Below are positions 57,913-64,000 of a DNA stretch of 64,000 bases, piece by piece. Source of the stretch: Favolaschia claudopus (taxonomy: Eukaryota; Basidiomycota; Agaricomycetes; Agaricales; Mycenaceae); NCBI GenBank assembly GCA_037176885.1, contig JAWWNJ010000087.1:930001-994000 (forward strand), written 5' to 3'. A model generated the notes under the pieces. That model had not been told where the DNA came from, made no database searches, and worked only from the letters and a program-made list of their open reading frames with translations. Positions within the stretch are counted from its first letter, which is position 1. Each line of letters begins with the position of its first letter. The position numbers and the translations under genes are program-made.

Positions 57913-59189
57913 CGTCGAAATTTAATCGAATTTTAGATTGTATGGGTTTTGAGGAAGAAAGTATAGAAAGTATGGAGAGGGAGAATGACGAGCTTCATGG
58001 CTTTTAGTAGGTGGCGCCGCGAGAAAGATGAGCCAATGATCTAGTCCTCGAAGTCCATGAAGTCGTTGCCGCGTCATACCCCAGGTTTTCCATGGCTCGA
58101 CTCCCGGCCGCAGATTCGGTAAGCTGGGAAGTCGAGTCTTGAATAGCTTGAATGCTCCATCCAACTCGTGGCGGCCATACTGGTGGAAACCAATAGATTT
58201 GTTTGTGGTAGAAGGAAGAAGGTGCGAACGGGATGAAGTTTGAGTGTGTGCGAGCTTTGAGGATAAGAGGAAGGAAGATCAGGTGAAGAGCGTTAAGTGA
58301 GGCGTATTATATGCCATAAACACATAAGTGAATGAAGGGGACACAGTCAAAGACGTGTTGGGGTCGACGAGAACTTCGAAAAGTACATAGCATACAGGGC
58401 AAAGTCGATAGAGTCGCCGGGAAAGCGCTTCAAAAACAAGAGGAGAACGCGTTGCCACTTCAGACTACTAGCAACTGAATGTCCCCAAAGAAGGAGAAGG
58501 CGTAATTGACGGCGAAGATACTACTAGCTAAGAATCTGTCGTCCTTGGGCAGTACAGAAACATGCTCGGATAAGTGGCAGGATAGTGTCATGAGCGTAGG
58601 AAGAAACGACCAACCCTAACCCTAGCCTATGTCTTTTCTTGCCCTCACACCAACCCACACTCGACACACAACCGCTTGAAAGTTGAAGTTGAAACCTCAG
58701 AATGAAGTTTACCCGACTCGCTCTTGCCTCCGAGAATTCGTATTCAACATATCACCTTGAACCGCGGCTCCTGTTCGTTCTTTCGAACGAACTCGGACGA
58801 AACCCTTCTGTGACTCTAGGCCGACTCGTCAGCGTGTCAGCCTTTAGATGCAAGACACTTCTTCACCAACCTCAAGCTGGCATCTATGCGCGAGCTCCAC
58901 ATGACAGGCTCTATATAAATGGTGCAGAGCGTAGGACGGAAAAGTTCTCTACTCCTGATCCACAATTTCACACCAACCCGCACGCTCCCCTTCGCCGCCG
59001 TTGGCTATGCCGACGTGTCCATATTTATAGTTAAGTGAATACTAGGTGCGTCCCCCACCTCCCTCTTCCTTCCGCGCCCTACTGACGACATCCACATTTT
59101 CAGCACGACACCGCCGCATGGAAACGATGACAGCAGGACCTACCAAACTTCCACAAGTTCCACCGCCCACTTGACCGACCACGATTAAC

Positions 59190-62100
59190 GTCGTTCGCCA
59201 CAACGAGCGGGAGGATAGAGAGAAAAGATGCTCCCTGCGCTCGAGCCGCCGCCGCCGCGCTTGTCGTTGCTGCCTTCGTCTAGGTATGTCCTCGTCACTC
59301 CGCCCTCCCTCCTTCCCTAACCTAAACTCTCAGCTCTGTCCTCTCGCCCCAACGCTTTGACAGCGTTCTTTCACCGCCACACCCGCACTCTCACTCTCCA
59401 CAACTACGACACGAACCCATCGAGACGCAGTCGCCCGAAGCACGTTATGGGTAAAAGTGCGTGTCAGTTTCTTGAATTCTTTCCTCATTCTCATCTACCT
59501 CCGTTTCAGCCACCACAGGACAACACAGCACCTCGGACGTCTCTGGCTTTCTCTTCCCCCGTCTACCTCTTCCGCAGCTCACCCTGTGTCCCCGTTACCA
59601 ATCCCTAGCTTTCGTCAACTCACCCACTTCACGCCACACCAAACACGCCGCTTCCCCTCAACACCCCACCTGCGTTCTCCGATGTCTGCGTCGGATCCGC
59701 AGTCGATGGTCCTGCGTCGCCGCCGTTTTATTTAATATTGACGCTGACGACTTCTTTCTAGTGCAGTCTGCTCTTCCTTCCGTCAGCCACTCATCTCTTG
59801 TCCCTCTACAACGCCCTGCCTGCACTTGCACCACGACAACAACTCGCAGCCCCGACGGCCTGTTCTATCCAGCTGCCGTTCGCGACGCCGAAATGTACAT
59901 AAATACATAGAAATAACTACAAGGTGCATTGTGCAGTACTTCTCCCCGTACCGTGTCAATCATCTTCCCCAGCACGACGCCTCGCTCCTCGACTCGTATC
60001 CCCCGCCGCCGCTCGATGTCGACTGTCTGACCAACAAGACTCGCAACGTCGTCTTCAAGACGTCCTTCACGAGCAGTCCCATGGGACTCGTCTCCCTCCT
60101 CGCACGTTCCCACCTCCTCAAAAACTCTTTGGCTTCGAAAGATCCGGAGAGCAAACAGCTCTATACGACCGCCGCTGTCGGCACACGCCCCTCAAACCGC
60201 GAGTGTCTCGCACTCTACGTCGACGCTGGTCCGGACATTGCCGGCCTTGACTCTTCCCAAGGCAATTCCGACTGCCAAGGGAGACACTGGATCAAGTCGA
60301 CTGACCCCAAACTTATGGCTATCTCCGGTAATTTTGAAGTGCAGAATTGCCTTCCAACAGTGCAACTTGCTGCTCTTGCTCCTCGAGTTGGGCGCTGCGC
60401 CCGTCTTGGACTTTCTCGTGAGCTATTCGTTGACTCAGATGAAGCTCAGTGCCGGACTTCCTCAACCATATCTACCCTTACGCTGATAAAGTTTTGTAAA
60501 CTAGTGGTCACAAGAGAGTACCGCTCGATGGTGAGGAGACCTTGCCTATGAATCGTGGTTGGAGATTATTTGGATTTTCTACAAACTATCTTTGCATATT
60601 TTCTCTCCCGCAATCTTAGAAACAATAGACGGACACCCAAGTATCGGCACTGCAGCGGGTTTGGCGTTTGTATAGATAATTTAGAAAATCTATTGAAACC
60701 GAATCTTGCTATGCCTTGTTCTGCCTTGTTCGCCCAAGAAAGATACGAATTGGCATGCGATAGAGGCGCTTCTAACGAAATTGCTGCTCGAAATTACGAA
60801 GAGATTGAAAGTTGACCAATGACATGGAATTGGGTTGCAGAATTGTCCACGTATCGTAGCAAGACACGACGTGTTCCGTTGAGGACTGACAAGCGCGTCG
60901 CTCCCCGACTGTGGTCGACGTGGTGGACGACGACTCGGACTTGGAGTCACGAGGAGCCTGGGAACTGCAACCTCGGCTATCCGGCTATTGTCCTGTCCAC
61001 CAACAACGACGAACCCGACGCTCTCAAGACGTTTTTTTTTGGCTGAGGGACTCTGGCGTACACCGCGATCCACCCACTCTGCTTCTTATTGCTGTTTGTG
61101 CTCAAGAAATACGTCAAGCGCGCCGGTACATGCGCGTTCTTCTGTCTTTCCAGCGATTTTCTTCAAGTCGTACAAGTACTGTCCGAGCTCGTGACGAGCT
61201 CAGGAACATGATATCGCACAAAGACAGGTCCAAGGTACGTCCGAATTACTCTTTCGTTCGTAGCTTGGCAATACTGACTCTGAAAAGCCGTTGTGTCAGC
61301 GCGAAGAGTAACTCGTATGAAAATTTCGCTACCGCCGATCGATTCGTCGTTCCCCTGCTCGTCTTGCATGCATCTCCGAGTCGTCGAAGAGGAGTTGAGG
61401 ATTCCATTGGGCTGCTGTACCGAGACAGACGGTTTCAAGATCGCCTTGTCCTTGGCGCCGATCTCGACCGCCGTCCTCATCTCCGCCGCTTTCACGATAG
61501 CCCCGTTTCTTCATGCCATGCAAGCGACCATCATGACCGTTTTGCGCGTTTCGTGCGATGGTTGCACGTCGCGCCATCTTCACTAATTACTGCTGGTCGC
61601 TCAGGTGTGTTTTCGTGCCGATATGACCGCTTCATTGACTTATTCATTATAGCCAAATAGGCTGGACGACACTTTGAAGTTTTCAAAGGATATTTGGTAT
61701 CCGCCTTCGAACTTGTGACTCGTTTCTGAGCCTTTTCTTCGACGCAAGGCATTTTAAATACGTTATCGAACGTGGTGTGTCTAGGTGTTTGCGCTGATAC
61801 GTGGCGTTGAGGATGACGGGCAATGGGGACGAGGAGAGGCGCAAGGGACAGGTGGAAGCTACCGATGTGGATGGAGCGTTTACTGCTATCCTTTCGTCCG
61901 GTGCGCGAGTCTGACTGTGTCTCCTTTAGGTTTGTCGCTGCTCGATATCTGTACCTGTCGTACATTCTACAATAAATCAAGTTTTGTACGCTATCTTCCA
62001 TTGACCTCGCTGTGACGAGCAGAGCCAATCAAGATCAACAAGCGAGCCGATCGTATACTCAGAGTTTTCTTATCTGCGTATTGCGCGCCTCATTCGCTGG

Positions 62101-63270
62101 GTGTGTATTTGTTTCATACGCATACAAGCTTTATTCATTGACAAAAATGATGCGCAGATACGCTTATGCGTCGATTTTGGAGCTGTGGTATGTGTATTTC
62201 GCTGCTACCGCATCTGCCACACAGACGAGAGCATATCTCGTCGACACCCTTGGCGCCATTCAATGCACCGAACACGAGTCAAGCTCGGTGTACACTTGAC
62301 ATACGGTGCGGCATCGACGAAGCGGGTCTCAAGCCAACTCAAGAACCTACATTTCGCCCGGCGTCGGCCTTCCTTAGCGCCGTAGACTCTCGTGCTATGT
62401 GTCTTCGAAATCAATTCGGCGGTGCGTATCCCTACGCCGCTCCTTGTCTGTGCCGTGCGATATCCTCGTTACTGACTGAATTCTCTATGTAGATTCACCA
62501 CGTTTTCGTCCTCCTTCCCTGCGTGCGCGGACCTCTTTCTCTTCTTCTCTCGTCCGGTGAGTCACCCTTCCCATCCATTGCTATAGTTCGTTGACATGAG
62601 CCTACTTTCTAGACTTTTGAAGAGTGTATTCATGAATCTCTCCCCACCCAACCCGCTCGCCTTGTACATGGTGTGCAGTGGCGGGTCTGCAGCTTGCCGC
62701 TCGACTCGTTATTCGGGGAGGCGGGGCGAGACTATACACTCCTGTCCTCTCTCCTATGTCTTGACCGAGGGGACTAGCGGGTCAGGGCGAAGACATTCGC
62801 TCAGTGTGCGTGCAGCGCGCGTAAGGAGCAACGAGCTACACATAGCTGTATTCTCGTAGCCAGCGGGAGGCACAGGACGGGACAGGATACGGATCCTAGG
62901 CGGAGCTGCGATGCGTAACGTCTTTGGCGTCGAGACATCGTAGTGTTGATGGTGTCTTTGGAGTGACAGTGGCGCATGCGGATTCGTAGCAAAGGATGAG
63001 CGTTGATAAGTCTGGGAGGGCGTCGATGGGATAAGGGGAAGAAGGCGGAGGTGGAGAAGGCATTGGAGCGGAAAGCGAGGAAGTTGGGGGAGGCGGAAAA
63101 CCAGATGGTTTGCCGTTTTTGTCGCTGCCCCAGAGTTCTCAGGGGGAGTACAGTGACCATCAATGCATCTCGCGGTCCACGCGGTCCAGGTCCAGGAGGG
63201 ACGGGTGGTGCGTGTACACGGACGCTCCGCTCTCGCACTCGGCGCTGGCACCGTTTCACAAGGTTATTGA
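59190..63270 (+). other. Unrecognised decayed gene region, right copy
   Basis: Mirror of 20,600-24,680; the possible start is the ATG near 59,228 (MLPALEPPPPRLSLLPSS). One coding difference is visible: QLAALAPRVG here against QLAAVAPRVG in the left arm. No function assigned. Confidence 0.3.
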
Positions 63271-63464
63271 GTGAGCGTAGCGGCCGGGCGGACGTGACTT
63301 ACCGCCTTCGCTCGCTGTGGCCGGGCGACCGAATGACCCTTGCGGGATTGCGCGCGTATTAGCTGGTGTACGAGCCGAGGGAGGTGCGAGAGGGCGGGGG
63401 CGTAGAACACGCTGACGTTCGGCCCGAGTGGGGCAATCTCAGTTAACTTCGTAGCTGTTATTAT

Positions 63465-64000
63465 ATGCTCAACGGCAGCTGCACTGATTACTTGGTATGT
63501 TTTGTGTCTCTTTGTCTCATAAATTCTATCTCTTTGTACTCCGCACTTTTCCTCATGCCATTCGTAGACCTTGGCGCTCCCCAAGTACCACACTCGATCT
63601 TTCGATATCGTTTTGGAGCCGTTTTGGACTGCACAGGGTTCACCGGGATCTCAGAATTACCTCTCCAGTGGCTCAAGTTTTGTGCCGAGTTGATACCATA
63701 CGATTCCGCATGCGCTTCGGGACCACCACACCCTCGATTCCAATATAACGCAGAAATACATGCGAAGATTGTACCACTTTGCTGCGGGTAAGTTCGTCAC
63801 CGTCTCTGCAGGCCTTCTAATAATCTTTGCGCAGGAACATCGTTTGTTCTGTGATCAAAGCGCATTCTTCCGTGACGGAGCTTCTTGCGCAGGTTCCGGT
63901 GTCGGCCATCGAAAAGCTGGAGCATCCTTGTGAGTTCAATTGGATATATTTAGCTGTATCCTTAACACTCGCATCTAGCACGATTGGAACACGAAGTTGG
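63465..64000 (+). CDS. Unrecognised multi-exon gene, right copy, cut by window end
   Basis: Mirror of the upper part of 18,310-20,400. Exon pieces YHTRSFDIVLEPF (in phase only with a one-base difference from the left arm near 63,625), LPLQWLKFCAELIPYDSA and NIVCSVIKAHSSVTELL are present, with an intron near 63,787-63,834. The A-run difference (four versus five) between the arms changes the frame, so only one of the two copies can be intact across that exon unless an intron boundary lies there. Confidence 0.4.

Larger units (their letters stand above)
53098..64000 (-). repeat. Right arm of the giant inverted repeat
   Basis: Reverse complement of 19,871-30,825, continuing past the window end. 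Differences seen by eye are mostly one-base length changes: four As instead of five near 63,625, one G fewer near 63,180, GCACACC for GCCACACC near 62,675, and two small changes near 54,285-54,315. One substitution lies near 60,378. The tandem array is one 59 bp unit shorter. Confidence 0.95.

Overview
The window looks like an Agaricomycete (mushroom-forming basidiomycete) chromosome segment. Evidence: genes split by 46-66 nt GT..AG introns, a fungal EHN-type epoxide hydrolase, a basidiomycete-style Ty3/Gypsy pol, a LINE with RNase H, and a long transposase-like gene of a type I associate with Agaricomycetes. It is mostly accessory or repeat-rich DNA with few ordinary genes.

Layout. 0-2.7 kb: tail of an F-box/LRR-like gene, then an intact seven-exon epoxide hydrolase. 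3.4-5.5 kb: a small nest of MITE-like elements (two inverted ~0.7 kb copies around a 248 bp element with TA target duplications). 7.2-11.5 kb: a long multi-exon transposase-like gene on the minus strand. 13-18.5 kb: a fold-back repeat and broken gene pieces (Cch1-type calcium channel, elongation factor 2, an unrecognised gene with an internal stop). 18.3-20.4 kb: an unrecognised multi-exon gene entering a giant inverted repeat.

The window is dominated by a palindrome. 19,871-30,825 and 53,098-64,000 are nearly identical inverted arms of at least 10.9 kb, and the right arm runs off the end. Both arms carry the same decayed genes (zinc alcohol dehydrogenase, calcineurin A) and a 59 bp tandem repeat (five copies left, four right). 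The 22.3 kb spacer holds, left to right, anonymous DNA, a 5'-truncated LINE (minus), a repeat-rich stretch, a five-gene module on the plus strand (36,983-45,396), and a Ty3/Gypsy core (pol, protease, broken gag) on the minus strand up to about 53,056.

The most interesting item is the five-gene module. All five genes splice into uninterrupted frames (934, 215, 187, 173 and 307 aa). Four contain a cysteine array fitting the Zn(II)2Cys6 spacing, each directly after an intron. They lie antisense to pol, immediately beyond its stop codon, and share with the retroelement a strong excess of the hexamer CCCGCT/AGCGGG. I infer that they are accessory genes of a very large Gypsy element, or a cluster captured by one. 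Antisense orientation would let their introns survive passage through an RNA intermediate. A hairpin-like 7-4-7 inverted repeat with a compensatory base change sits before the first and last genes. No LTRs were found, so the element's limits are not proven.
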